Shown one piece after another: positions 18,607-27,408 of a stretch of DNA of 33,756 bases. The notes beneath the pieces were generated by a model. That model was not told the origin of the DNA. It saw only the letters and a program-made list of their open reading frames with translations, and did no database searches. Source of the stretch: Alphaproteobacteria bacterium (GTDB taxonomy: Bacteria; Pseudomonadota; Alphaproteobacteria; Rs-D84; SZUA-605); NCBI GenBank assembly GCA_003250835.1, contig QKJL01000014.1, forward strand, positions 1-33,756. The letters are read 5' to 3'. The number at the start of each line of letters is the position of its first letter. The first letter of the stretch is position 1. The translations under genes were made by a program, and so were the position numbers.

Positions 18607-20997
18607 ATGACTGACGAAAAAAGAAAAACATTAACACTGGGTGGTGGGGTTTTAACTCGCACCCCTAGTGGAACGGGATCGTCGACGGTAAAAATTGAAC
18701 GTCGCCGCCGTATCGTACGTCCAAGTTCAGAACAAGCAGGAACTGCATCTGGAAATACAGATAAATTAAAAGCATTGTTGGAACAAGCAAAGCAACAAGA
18801 AAAAGAAGCTGTTCAAAAAGCAGAAGAACAAGCGAAGTTGAATGAAAAACGTCGTGCGGAAGCTGAAAAAGCTGAAAAAGAAGTTGCAGCAGTACGTGAA
18901 AAATTAGAAACAGTATCAAAAGAAAAAGCTGCTGAAAAAGTAGTGGAAGCTCAAGCTGCTGCGGAAAAGAAAGATCGTCCATCAAAGACATTTAAAAAGC
19001 CAATAACTTCAGAAGCACCAGTAATGGAGCAAAAAGAAGCTGCTAAAAAGACAAAAAAAGATAATCAAGCAGAATTCGGACGTCGTAAATTAACTGTGAA
19101 TGATATTATTTTGCATGGGGATGAAGATGACGAAGCAACAGTGATTACAACACGTCAAAAATCATTGGCTTCATTACAACGTCGTTTGGAAAAGCAAAAA
19201 CAAAAACAACACTCAGCTCAAAAAGGTGATCAAAAAGTTGTACGTGAAGTATCAATTCCAGAAACAATTACAGTGAAGGATTTGGCTGAACGTATGTCTG
19301 AAAAAGGCGCTGACGTAGTGAAAAAATTAATGGCAATGGGTGTAATGGCAACTATTAACCAAGTAATTGACGCGGATACAGCACAATTGATCGTGGAAGA
19401 ATTCGGTCACACATATAAACGTGTGGGTGAAGGTGAAATGATCAAAGCGATGTTGGCATCTAAAAAAGACTCAGCAGAAGATCTTGAGTTCCGTGCACCT
19501 GTTGTAACAATTATGGGACACGTGGATCATGGAAAAACAACATTGTTGGATGCTTTACGTGAAACAGACGTGGCTGGCGGAGAAGCTGGTGGAATCACAC
19601 AGCATATCGGTGCGTACCAAGTAAAATTGAAAAATGGAAAAAAGATTTCATTTATCGATACACCAGGTCACGCAGCTTTCTCATCAATGCGTGCACGTGG
19701 AGCAAATATCACTGACGTTGTGGTACTTGTTGTGGCTGCGAATGATGGAATTATGCCTCAAACAGTTGAAGCGATTTCACACGCAAAATCAGCGGGTGTA
19801 CCAATTATTGTTGCTGTAAATAAAATTGATTTACCAGAAGCAGATCCACACAAAGTGCGTATGGAATTATTGCAACACGAAGTGGTAACAGAAGGTGTAG
19901 GAGGGGATACTCTCTCAATCGATATTTCTGCGAAAAAACGTTTGAACTTGGATGCATTGGAAGAAGCTATTTTGTTACAAGCTGAAATGCTTGAATTAAA
20001 AGCAAATCCAAATAAATCTGCCGAAGGTGTGGTAGTAGAAGCAAAAGTAGAAAAAGGTTTGGGATCAACTGCAACTGTATTGATTCAAAATGGAACATTG
20101 AAAATTGGGGATGTATTTGTATCTGGAATGCAAATGGGACGTGTACGTGCCTTACAAGATTCATATGGAAACCGTATTACTGAAGCACTACCATCAGAAC
20201 CTGTAATGGTATTGGGTCTTCAAGGGACTCCAGAAGCAGGAGATGATTTTGTAGTACTTGAATCAGAATCAAAAGCACGTGAAATTGCTGAATATCGTCA
20301 AAAGAAACGTAAAGAAAAAGAAATGATCTTACGTTCAAAATCACGTATGGAAGCATTAATGGCTGGCGTAAAAGAAGGTGAAGTTGGAAAATTACCAATT
20401 GTAATCAAAGGTGACGTGCAAGGATCAATCGAAGCAATCGTAACATCACTTGAAAAAATGGGTGGTGGAAAAGTGCAAACAGAAGTGGTTCACGCAGGTG
20501 TAGGTGGTATCAATGAATCAGATATCACATTAGCACGCGCAACGAATGCTTTGGTAATTGGATTTAACGTACGTGCAAATCCACAAGCACGTGATGCGGC
20601 AAAGGCTGAAAACATCGATATTCGTTACTACTCAATTATCTATGATCTAACTGATGATATTAAAAAAGCGATGGAAGGAATGTTAGATCCTGAAATCAAA
20701 GAAACATTCATTGGTTATGCTGAAGTAAAAGATCTGTTCAGTGTAGGTAAAGGAACAAAAGTGGCGGGATGTATAGTGACAGAAGGTATCATTAAACGTG
20801 ATGCAAAGATTCGCTTGATCCGCAACGATGTGGTAATGTACACAGGTGACATCGGACAATTGAAACGTTTCAAAGATGACGTGAAAGAAGTGCGTGAAGG
20901 TCAAGAATGTGGATTATCATTCCAAAACTATAATGATCTGTCAGTAGGCGATAGAATCGAATGCTATACAGAAGAAAAAATCGACGTTAAATTATAA
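18607..20997 (+). CDS. infB: Translation initiation factor IF-2
   Basis: VTIMGHVDHGKTTLLDALR, DTPGHAAF, NKIDLPEADPHKV. Confidence 0.96.
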   Translation: MTDEKRKTLTLGGGVLTRTPSGTGSSTVKIERRRRIVRPSSEQAGTASGNTDKLKALLEQAKQQEKEAVQKAEEQAKLNEKRRAEAEKAEKEVAAVREKLETVSKEKAAEKVVEAQAAAEKKDRPSKTFKKPITSEAPVMEQKEAAKKTKKDNQAEFGRRKLTVNDIILHGDEDDEATVITTRQKSLASLQRRLEKQKQKQHSAQKGDQKVVREVSIPETITVKDLAERMSEKGADVVKKLMAMGVMATINQVIDADTAQLIVEEFGHTYKRVGEGEMIKAMLASKKDSAEDLEFRAPVVTIMGHVDHGKTTLLDALRETDVAGGEAGGITQHIGAYQVKLKNGKKISFIDTPGHAAFSSMRARGANITDVVVLVVAANDGIMPQTVEAISHAKSAGVPIIVAVNKIDLPEADPHKVRMELLQHEVVTEGVGGDTLSIDISAKKRLNLDALEEAILLQAEMLELKANPNKSAEGVVVEAKVEKGLGSTATVLIQNGTLKIGDVFVSGMQMGRVRALQDSYGNRITEALPSEPVMVLGLQGTPEAGDDFVVLESESKAREIAEYRQKKRKEKEMILRSKSRMEALMAGVKEGEVGKLPIVIKGDVQGSIEAIVTSLEKMGGGKVQTEVVHAGVGGINESDITLARATNALVIGFNVRANPQARDAAKAENIDIRYYSIIYDLTDDIKKAMEGMLDPEIKETFIGYAEVKDLFSVGKGTKVAGCIVTEGIIKRDAKIRLIRNDVVMYTGDIGQLKRFKDDVKEVREGQECGLSFQNYNDLSVGDRIECYTEEKIDVKL

Positions 20998-21018
20998 TTT
21001 AACCAGATTCAAAATAAT

Positions 21019-21048
21019 AAAAAAGGTGCGTTAATCGTACCTTTTTTA
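21019..21048 (+). terminator. infB terminator
   Basis: aaaaaaGGTgCG-ttaat-CGtACCtttttt. Confidence 0.75.
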
Positions 21049-21147
21049 TTTTTATAAAGATAGGGCTTGCGTTTTGATTTGTGGAGCATTATGATTGGTG
21101 TTCAGTTGAACGATAACATTAACTTATAATCAAGAAGGAGACTCTAA

Positions 21148-21996
21148 ATGTTATATACAATCGGTCTATTTATCTTGGCATTTGTAATCTTGCTAGGATA
21201 TAAATTTTACTACAATATGGTAATCAACTGGAAGAAAGAAAAAAAAGGTAAAACAGATAAACGTTTCGTAGTAGAAGCTTTATTACCAACAATTTTCTTA
21301 TTTGTTGCATCATACTTTATCGCAACAATTGCAATTCGTCCATACTTGATGTCTCATCCTGAAATTCTACGTGAAATGGCGATGGAATTAGCAAACAACC
21401 AACAAAAAGATCAACGCAAAAAAGTATCTTCATATGTAAAAGAACATAAAGATGAATTACAAGCGACTGCTCCTGCTTTTGGTAAAGAAGATGCATCAGT
21501 AACAATTTATGAATTCTATGACTACAGTTGTTCAGCATGTAAAATGGCAAGTAAATTTGTAAAAGAATATATGGAAAAAGATGCTGACGTGAAAATCGTT
21601 TTGAAAAACTATCCAATTCGTCCATTCTCATTCATCGCTGCACAAGCTTCTATCGCTGCTAAAGCTCAAGGCGCTGATAAAGTAAAAGCATTACATGAAG
21701 CAATGTTTGAAGAAGGTATTATCCCTGCGAAATACAACGATATCAAAGATGCTAAAAAACGTGAAGATTCTTTAAAGAAAAAAGTATTTGAAATTGCTAA
21801 AAAAGCCGGATTGGATACAGAAAAATTAGAAGCTGACATGAATGCTGAATCAGTAATGGTTGAATTACGTAAAACACGTGAAGCTGGTTCTGAATTTGGA
21901 ATTGAAGGAACACCTTTCTTCGTAATCGGTGATAACTTCTACCCAGGTGCTATGACAGTTCAAGAAATTGAAAAAGCTGTTAAAGAAGCTCGTTAA
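21148..21996 (+). CDS. DsbA-family (Com1/DsbD-gamma-like) membrane-anchored thiol:disulfide oxidoreductase
   Basis: N-terminal TM helices, YEFYDYSCSACKMASKF (CxxC), cis-Pro region GIEGTPFFVIG. Confidence 0.85.
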   Translation: MLYTIGLFILAFVILLGYKFYYNMVINWKKEKKGKTDKRFVVEALLPTIFLFVASYFIATIAIRPYLMSHPEILREMAMELANNQQKDQRKKVSSYVKEHKDELQATAPAFGKEDASVTIYEFYDYSCSACKMASKFVKEYMEKDADVKIVLKNYPIRPFSFIAAQASIAAKAQGADKVKALHEAMFEEGIIPAKYNDIKDAKKREDSLKKKVFEIAKKAGLDTEKLEADMNAESVMVELRKTREAGSEFGIEGTPFFVIGDNFYPGAMTVQEIEKAVKEAR

Positions 21997-22031
21997 AGAA
22001 TACTTTTCTCTCCTCAAAAAGAAAAGTAATA

Positions 22032-22060
22032 AATCCCCGCTTTGTTGCGGGGATTTTCTT
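22032..22060 (+). terminator. Terminator of the DsbA-like gene
   Basis: aatccccgc-tttgtt-gcggggattttctt. Confidence 0.8.
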
Positions 22061-22062
22061 AT

Positions 22063-22091
22063 TTGACAAAAGATATAAATGGGAATAGGAT
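22063..22091 (+). promoter_or_regulatory. Promoter of an unlisted intergenic transcription unit
   Basis: TTGACA (22063-22068), N17, TAGGAT (22086-22091). Confidence 0.55.
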
Positions 22092-22097
22092 AAAATT

Positions 22098-22272
22098 CAT
22101 AACCTATTATTTTGATATATGTTGTTAAAAACAATCACTGAGCATTTCGACGAAATGACGACGAAAATGCAAGTTAAAAAAAAGAAAGAAAAATGTATTA
22201 AACGAAGAGCATTTCGACGTTGAATACAAGTACAAACCAGGCCGCTTTTTGCGGCCTTTAATTATGTTTTTT
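22098..22272 (+). ncRNA. Candidate small RNA or short mRNA ending at hairpin 22239-22257
   Basis: Promoter upstream; AGGCCGC-ttttt-GCGGCCT then ttaattatgttttttt; also holds a 34-codon ORF (22119-22223). Confidence 0.4.
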
Positions 22273-22344
22273 TGTTTGTATTTAAAAAATCAATTTGGTA
22301 TCATAATTCAAGGTTTATAAAAGTTATGAGAGGGGAAACAAAAA

Positions 22345-24378
22345 ATGTCACATGGTGTATTAGGTACATTAATTTTTATTTTATCAATGACAGTATTAAG
22401 CGTAACATTTCTACGTCGATTGGGATTGGGAACTGTATTTGGATTCTTGGCTGCTGGAATTTTGGTGGGACCTGCTGGATTTGGTTTAATTCATACTTCA
22501 AGTACAATTGAACACTTGGGAGAATTTGGAATTTTATTCATGTTGTTTATTATTGGATTAGATATCCGTCCATCATCGTTATCAGCAATGCGTAAAACAG
22601 TATTTGGTCTGGGTGGAACAGAAGTGTTTATGATGGGAACAATCTTCTCAGTAATCGCATCCGTACTCGGTGTGCCATTCGAACAATCTTTATTAATTGG
22701 ATTGGCGTTATCTTTGTCATCGACTGCACTCGATATGCAAATTTTATCAGAACGTAATGAAATTAATACACAATACGGACGTACATCATTTGGAATTTTA
22801 TTATTTCAAGATTTAATGGCGGTGCCATTATTAGCGTTAATCCCATTACTTGCAATGGGAACTGGAAATGCAGGAATGAGTTTTGGAACAGGTGCGTTAG
22901 AAGCTATCATGTTATTGGGACTTGTGTACTTGTCTGGAAAATATTTGGTATCACCATTTTTACGTGCTATTGCAAAAAGTAAAAGTTCAGAAGCATTTAC
23001 AGTATCAGCGATTATTTTGGTGTTATTAAGTTGCTGGGCAATGGATGTGGTTGGTCTACCATTATCACTGGGTGCGTTCTTGGCGGGAATGATGTTATCT
23101 GAAAGTGAATACAAACATCAAATTCAATCTGATGTAATGCCATTCAAAGCATTATTACTTGGATTATTCTTTATGACAGTTGGAATGGAAATCGACTTTG
23201 CTTTATTCAATGGAAATTTTGAAACTGTAATGAAATTAGTGGGTGGATTAATGTTATTGAAAATCATTTTCATTTACTTAATCACACGTTATTTCGGAGG
23301 ACTGGATTCTCGTGATGCATTCAAAACAGGTTTTTTATTAGGACAAGCAGGAGAATTTGCACTTGTGATCTTTAAAATTGCGGGATCAAGTGCATACAAT
23401 GTATTGCCACAAGATTTAGGACAAATGTTAATCCTAACTGTATTGATTTCAATGTTGTTAACACCATTGATTGTTCAATTCGTATTGTGGTTGGATACAC
23501 GCGGAAAAATCTTTCACGAAAATATTGGGGCTTTTCCAGAAAAAGAATTACCAATTTCAGATCACGTAATTATCGCTGGGTTTGGTCGTGTGGGACAAAC
23601 AGTTGCGTGCTTGTTGGATAAAGCAGGTGTACCATATACTGCAATTGATTTAGAACCAGATCGTGTAGCAGAAGGACGCGAAGCAGGTTTACCAGTATTC
23701 TATGGCGATGCAACACGTTATGACGTATTAAGAACAGTAGGGGCAAACCGTGCAGATATGGCGGTGATTGCATTGGATAATGTTTCAATGGTGAAAAAAA
23801 CAGTGCAAGCATTCCGTGAAAATTTCCCAGATATTAAAATTTTTGCACGTGCACGTAATCATATGGAAAGTGAAGCACTACAATCACATGGGGTAACAGG
23901 AACTGTGCCAGAAACAACAGAATCATCGTTACAGTTGGGACGTGTAATCTTGTCAGAAACAGGAATGGAAAAAGATCGTATCTATCATTTGTTAAGTGAT
24001 ATGCGTCATAATGATTATGAAAAATTACATCATATCGTATGGAAGACAAATACAAAGATCAAAGCACCTGCAAAAAAGGCATCAGAACGTCATAAAAAAA
24101 TTCACGATGCATTGTTGATGTCAATGAAAGGGCATTTGGCGTTAAAAAATAAAATGCCAAAACCAGCTTTAAAAATAACAGAACCTAAAAAGGTTGTTAT
24201 GGAAAAAGAAATCAAAGTTGAAGAGCCTAAAAAAGAAGTGGTTGAAAAGGCACCTGTAAAAAAAGAGGTAGTTAAAAAATCAGCTCCTAAAAAGAAGCTT
24301 GTAAAAAATACTCCAGTAAAAAAGGTTACTCCTAAAAAGGTGTTAAAGAAAAAGCCAGTAATAAAAGGAAAGAAATAG
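22345..24378 (+). CDS. CPA2-family monovalent cation/proton antiporter (Kef-like) with TrkA-N domain and Lys-rich tail
   Basis: Many TM segments, FGFLAAGILVGPAGFGLI, LGAFLAGMMLSESEYKHQI, nucleotide-binding VIIAGFGRVGQTVACLL, then a KKxxPKK-rich tail. Confidence 0.9.
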   Translation: MSHGVLGTLIFILSMTVLSVTFLRRLGLGTVFGFLAAGILVGPAGFGLIHTSSTIEHLGEFGILFMLFIIGLDIRPSSLSAMRKTVFGLGGTEVFMMGTIFSVIASVLGVPFEQSLLIGLALSLSSTALDMQILSERNEINTQYGRTSFGILLFQDLMAVPLLALIPLLAMGTGNAGMSFGTGALEAIMLLGLVYLSGKYLVSPFLRAIAKSKSSEAFTVSAIILVLLSCWAMDVVGLPLSLGAFLAGMMLSESEYKHQIQSDVMPFKALLLGLFFMTVGMEIDFALFNGNFETVMKLVGGLMLLKIIFIYLITRYFGGLDSRDAFKTGFLLGQAGEFALVIFKIAGSSAYNVLPQDLGQMLILTVLISMLLTPLIVQFVLWLDTRGKIFHENIGAFPEKELPISDHVIIAGFGRVGQTVACLLDKAGVPYTAIDLEPDRVAEGREAGLPVFYGDATRYDVLRTVGANRADMAVIALDNVSMVKKTVQAFRENFPDIKIFARARNHMESEALQSHGVTGTVPETTESSLQLGRVILSETGMEKDRIYHLLSDMRHNDYEKLHHIVWKTNTKIKAPAKKASERHKKIHDALLMSMKGHLALKNKMPKPALKITEPKKVVMEKEIKVEEPKKEVVEKAPVKKEVVKKSAPKKKLVKNTPVKKVTPKKVLKKKPVIKGKK

Positions 24379-24381
24379 TAA

Positions 24382-24900
24382 ATGAAAAAGTTTAAAAATG
24401 TTTTATGGGTTGTTGGAATTGCATTTGTATTAGATCAAATCACAAAATGGATAATTTTGAAAAAGATTGTGACATCAATTCCATTTGTGGTCTCAGCAAC
24501 AGATTTAATCCCAACACCAGTATACATAGCAAAGGTAACATCATTTTTTAATATTATTTTCGCATGGAATAAAGGTGTAAGCTTTAGTATTTTATCAGGT
24601 GATAAAATGCAATGGATATTAGTTCTAATTTCATTGGCGATTGTCAGTTTATTAATCCATTGGTTGAAAAGCGAAAAAAATGAAATACGTAAAATCGGTT
24701 TTGGCTTGATTATTGGTGGGGCGCTTGGAAACGTGATTGATCGTATCCGTTTTGGTGCAGTTGTAGATTTTTTGGATGTACATGCTTACGGATATCATTG
24801 GCCAACATTTAATGTGGCGGATATGTGTATCGTATTGGGCGCTGGTCTTTATTTGTGGACCCAGGTGCAGGCTGAAAAAATCAAAAATAAGAAGAAATAA
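24382..24900 (+). CDS. lspA: Lipoprotein signal peptidase (signal peptidase II)
   Basis: FAWNKGVSFSIL, GGALGNVIDRIRFGAVVDFLDVH, WPTFNVADMCIVLG catalytic Asp motifs. Confidence 0.93.
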   Translation: MKKFKNVLWVVGIAFVLDQITKWIILKKIVTSIPFVVSATDLIPTPVYIAKVTSFFNIIFAWNKGVSFSILSGDKMQWILVLISLAIVSLLIHWLKSEKNEIRKIGFGLIIGGALGNVIDRIRFGAVVDFLDVHAYGYHWPTFNVADMCIVLGAGLYLWTQVQAEKIKNKKK

Positions 24901-24907
24901 AAAATAC

Positions 24908-24935
24908 TTGGAATTTCAGATTTTACTGTTATAAT
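24908..24935 (+). promoter_or_regulatory. Promoter of the ferredoxin-NADP reductase gene
   Basis: TTGGAA, N16, TATAAT. Confidence 0.6.
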
Positions 24936-24966
24936 GACGAAACTTAATTAACTTAATAAAGGAAAA

Positions 24967-25704
24967 ATGATGGCGTATAACGCAGTTGTTGAAAAAATTG
25001 TTGATGTAGCACCTGGAATTAAAGAATTCACAGTGGCATACAATGATCGTGAACCAGATTTTACAGCAGGACAATTTTGTGTATTAGGATTGGAAGATGA
25101 AAACGGAAAATTAATTAACCGTGCATACTCAATCTCTTCTGCACCAAAGGAAGGCAAAATGTCTTTCTATATCGTATTAGTAGAAGGTGGTCAATTAACA
25201 CCACGTCTATTCGCATTAAAAGAAGGTGATGATATCTTTATGGGACCTAAATGCGCTGGACATATGACAATTGAAAAAGCAAAAGAAGCAAAACGCTTTA
25301 TCTTTGTGGCATCAGGAACTGGAATTGCATCATTCAGAAGTTTAATCATAGAACATGAAGATTTCTTTAAAAATAAAAAAATTGCATTGTTGCACGGTGT
25401 GCGTAAATCATGTGATTTAGGATATAAAGATGAAATGAATGAACGTATGAAAAAATATCCAGAAAGTTTCCATTATTTCCCAGTGGTATCACGTGCGGAA
25501 GAAGGTGAAAAATGGAATGGTCTTAACGGTCGTGTAAATATGGTGGCTGAAAATGGACTAATTCAAAAAGCATGGGGTGAAGAATTAACACCTGAACATA
25601 CACATGTTTATTTCTGTGGAAATCCTAAAATGGTTGAAGATATGTCTAAATTCTTCGAAGAAAAAGGATTTGCAAAAGAAACACTTCATAAAGAAGCATA
25701 CTAA
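24967..25704 (+). CDS. fpr: Ferredoxin--NADP+ reductase
   Basis: RAYSISSAP FAD motif, FVASGTGIASFRSLI, VYFCGNPKMVEDM. Confidence 0.85.
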   Translation: MMAYNAVVEKIVDVAPGIKEFTVAYNDREPDFTAGQFCVLGLEDENGKLINRAYSISSAPKEGKMSFYIVLVEGGQLTPRLFALKEGDDIFMGPKCAGHMTIEKAKEAKRFIFVASGTGIASFRSLIIEHEDFFKNKKIALLHGVRKSCDLGYKDEMNERMKKYPESFHYFPVVSRAEEGEKWNGLNGRVNMVAENGLIQKAWGEELTPEHTHVYFCGNPKMVEDMSKFFEEKGFAKETLHKEAY

Positions 25705-26111
25705 ATTAAAGAAAGTCGGCAATCGCCGGCTTTTTTTATCAGATATTGATAGAGTTGGTAAGGCGTCAAAATAAAAGGGGCGTAAAGTCCAAGTGTGCGT
25801 TTAACAAAAGAAACGCATGAAAAAAGTTCAATAGAAAGGCGCGGTTCAAAAAAAGAGATATTTGTTTTAATAATATCAAATCCACGAAATGCAAGTTGAG
25901 TTAAGGTGTCAGGGGTATCATCTTTGACGAATAATTGAATATGAAGACGTTGGGATAAGGGGTCAAGTAAAAGAAAATGTGTGTCATTTTCAAGTAAGAC
26001 AGCGCAATGGCGATAAGATGGATGTAATATTTGTAAAATTTTTAAATGCGTATGAGGGTGAAAAAGAACATAAGCAGATGAAAATTCAGAGGTTAATGTT
26101 TGGGTTTGCAT
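25701..26111 (-). CDS. Conserved-looking hypothetical protein, possible permuted NlpC/P60-like fold
   Basis: RHCAVLLENDTHFLLLDP followed by SCVSFVKRTLGLYAPFILTPYQLYQYL. Confidence 0.6.
   Translation of the reverse strand: MQTQTLTSEFSSAYVLFHPHTHLKILQILHPSYRHCAVLLENDTHFLLLDPLSQRLHIQLFVKDDTPDTLTQLAFRGFDIIKTNISFFEPRLSIELFSCVSFVKRTLGLYAPFILTPYQLYQYLIKKAGDCRLSLI
25712..25737 (+). terminator. fpr terminator, lying inside the convergent CDS
   Basis: AAAGtCGGC-aatc-GCCGgCTTTtttt. Confidence 0.75.
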
Positions 26112-26479
26112 TGAACAATTCCTTTCTGAATAAAGATAGTGGTCATTAAATCAATAGCTGTATTCCAAAGTGGATAATCATCAACTTCATCGGCGTGGTG
26201 AATGTCTGGTGTGGTAAAGCGGCTGCCATATTCAATTAAAATATCAACATGACGTTGAGTAATATGTCCAGCAAGACGTAATTTCAACACAACGCGGATA
26301 ATATCATCAAGATCACATGGGCGTTGAATAGTTGAAAAACTAGATTTTCGACAAAAAGATCCAGCTTCATCACGCATGGCTTGATATCGACAAAACCAAA
26401 ACCAGGCTTCTTCCGTATCATTAAAGGGAGTATATTCCTTAGATTCGTCGATTCGATTATTATTTAAATAGGTATTCAT
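26093..26479 (-). CDS. Conserved-looking alphaproteobacterial hypothetical protein
   Basis: EEAWFWFCRYQAMRDEA, QRPCDLDDIIRVVLKL; SD-like aaggagg upstream on the minus strand (ttttcctccttaa). Confidence 0.65.
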   Translation of the reverse strand: MNTYLNNNRIDESKEYTPFNDTEEAWFWFCRYQAMRDEAGSFCRKSSFSTIQRPCDLDDIIRVVLKLRLAGHITQRHVDILIEYGSRFTTPDIHHADEVDDYPLWNTAIDLMTTIFIQKGIVQCKPKH

Positions 26480-26527
26480 TCATTTTCCTCCTTAAATCAT
26501 GAACAAAGAGAGAACAAATGTATCAAA

Positions 26528-26554
26528 AGTTGTATGTAAAGTCAATATACAACT
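26528..26554. promoter_or_regulatory. Operator-like inverted repeat between divergent genes
   Basis: AGTTGTAT (26528-26535) and ATACAACT (26547-26554). Confidence 0.45.
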
Positions 26555-26675
26555 GAAAATATTCCTATAATTGTATTTTACTTGAAATTTGTGTATGATA
26601 TGATTTATAGATAAAGATAGCCTAAATATCTTTTTGATCAAACAAATCATGAAAGACTAAACAAAGGAGGCGTAT

Positions 26676-26936
26676 ATGAACCATACTCAAGTCTGGAATG
26701 CGATTGATAAAATTGCAAAATCAAAAAATCTATCTGTGTCAGGTTTGGCACGTAAAGCTGGATTAGATGCTACAACATTTAATCGTAGTAAACGTGTAAC
26801 TGAAACTGGCAAAAAACGTTGGCCAACAACAGAAAGCTTAGCAAAGGTATTGAACTCAAACGACATGACGTTGAATGATTTCGTTAAATTTGTAAACGAA
26901 GACTCGTTGGCGGAGGTTATGAAGCGTAATTATTAG
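26676..26936 (+). CDS. HTH (Cro/CI-like) regulator, stand-alone DNA-binding domain
   Basis: HTQVWNAIDKIAKSKNLSVSGLARKAGLDATTFNRSKR; SD aaaggagg. Confidence 0.8.
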   Translation: MNHTQVWNAIDKIAKSKNLSVSGLARKAGLDATTFNRSKRVTETGKKRWPTTESLAKVLNSNDMTLNDFVKFVNEDSLAEVMKRNY

Positions 26937-26978
26937 AACCGCTGAATAAAAAACTTTATTTTTGATGAGAATTTTGAT

Positions 26979-27006
26979 AAAAAGATTCCCAAAGGGGGTC
27001 TTTTTT
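26979..27006 (+). terminator. Terminator after the HTH gene, overlapping the yraN ribosome-binding region
   Basis: AAAAAGAttCCC-aaa-GGGggTCTTTTTT. Confidence 0.55.
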
Positions 27007-27009
27007 AGC

Positions 27010-27378
27010 ATGATGAAAAAGAAAACAAATCATCAACGTGGAATTTGGGCTGAAAAAATATCAATTATATATTTGTGGCTCAAAGGATATTCGCTGATTG
27101 CGACACGTTTTGGCGCAGGTCAAAAAGGTGGTGGAAAAGGTGAGATTGATTTGATCATGCGCAAAGGTAAAACGATTGTCTTTATCGAAGTAAAATATCG
27201 TCAATCAGAAGAAGATGCGCTGTTCGCGATTAGTTCGATGCAAAAAAATAGAATTCGTCGAAATGCAGAATTGTTTTTAAAACGTTTCCCACGCTATCAG
27301 TGTATCGATTGTCGTTTTGATGCAATGCTGTTATCAAAAGGAAAATTACTGCCAACACATATCAAAAATGCATTTTAA
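27010..27378 (+). CDS. yraN: UPF0102/YraN family protein (endonuclease-like fold)
   Basis: RGIWAEKISIIYLWLKGY, GEIDLIMRKGKTIVFIEVKYR; MMKKK start preferred over 26962. Confidence 0.88.
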   Translation: MMKKKTNHQRGIWAEKISIIYLWLKGYSLIATRFGAGQKGGGKGEIDLIMRKGKTIVFIEVKYRQSEEDALFAISSMQKNRIRRNAELFLKRFPRYQCIDCRFDAMLLSKGKLLPTHIKNAF

Positions 27379-27408
27379 AAAAGCTACTTTTCAGTAGCTC
27401 TTTTTTTT
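27377..27408. terminator. Bidirectional terminator between yraN and the ABC transporter
   Basis: aaaaaaGCTACT-tttc-AGTAGCtctttttttt. Confidence 0.8.

Noticed and set aside
21106-21130. GTTCAGTTGAAC palindrome before the DsbA-like gene
   Set aside because: Too short, no clear relation to a promoter with proper spacing.
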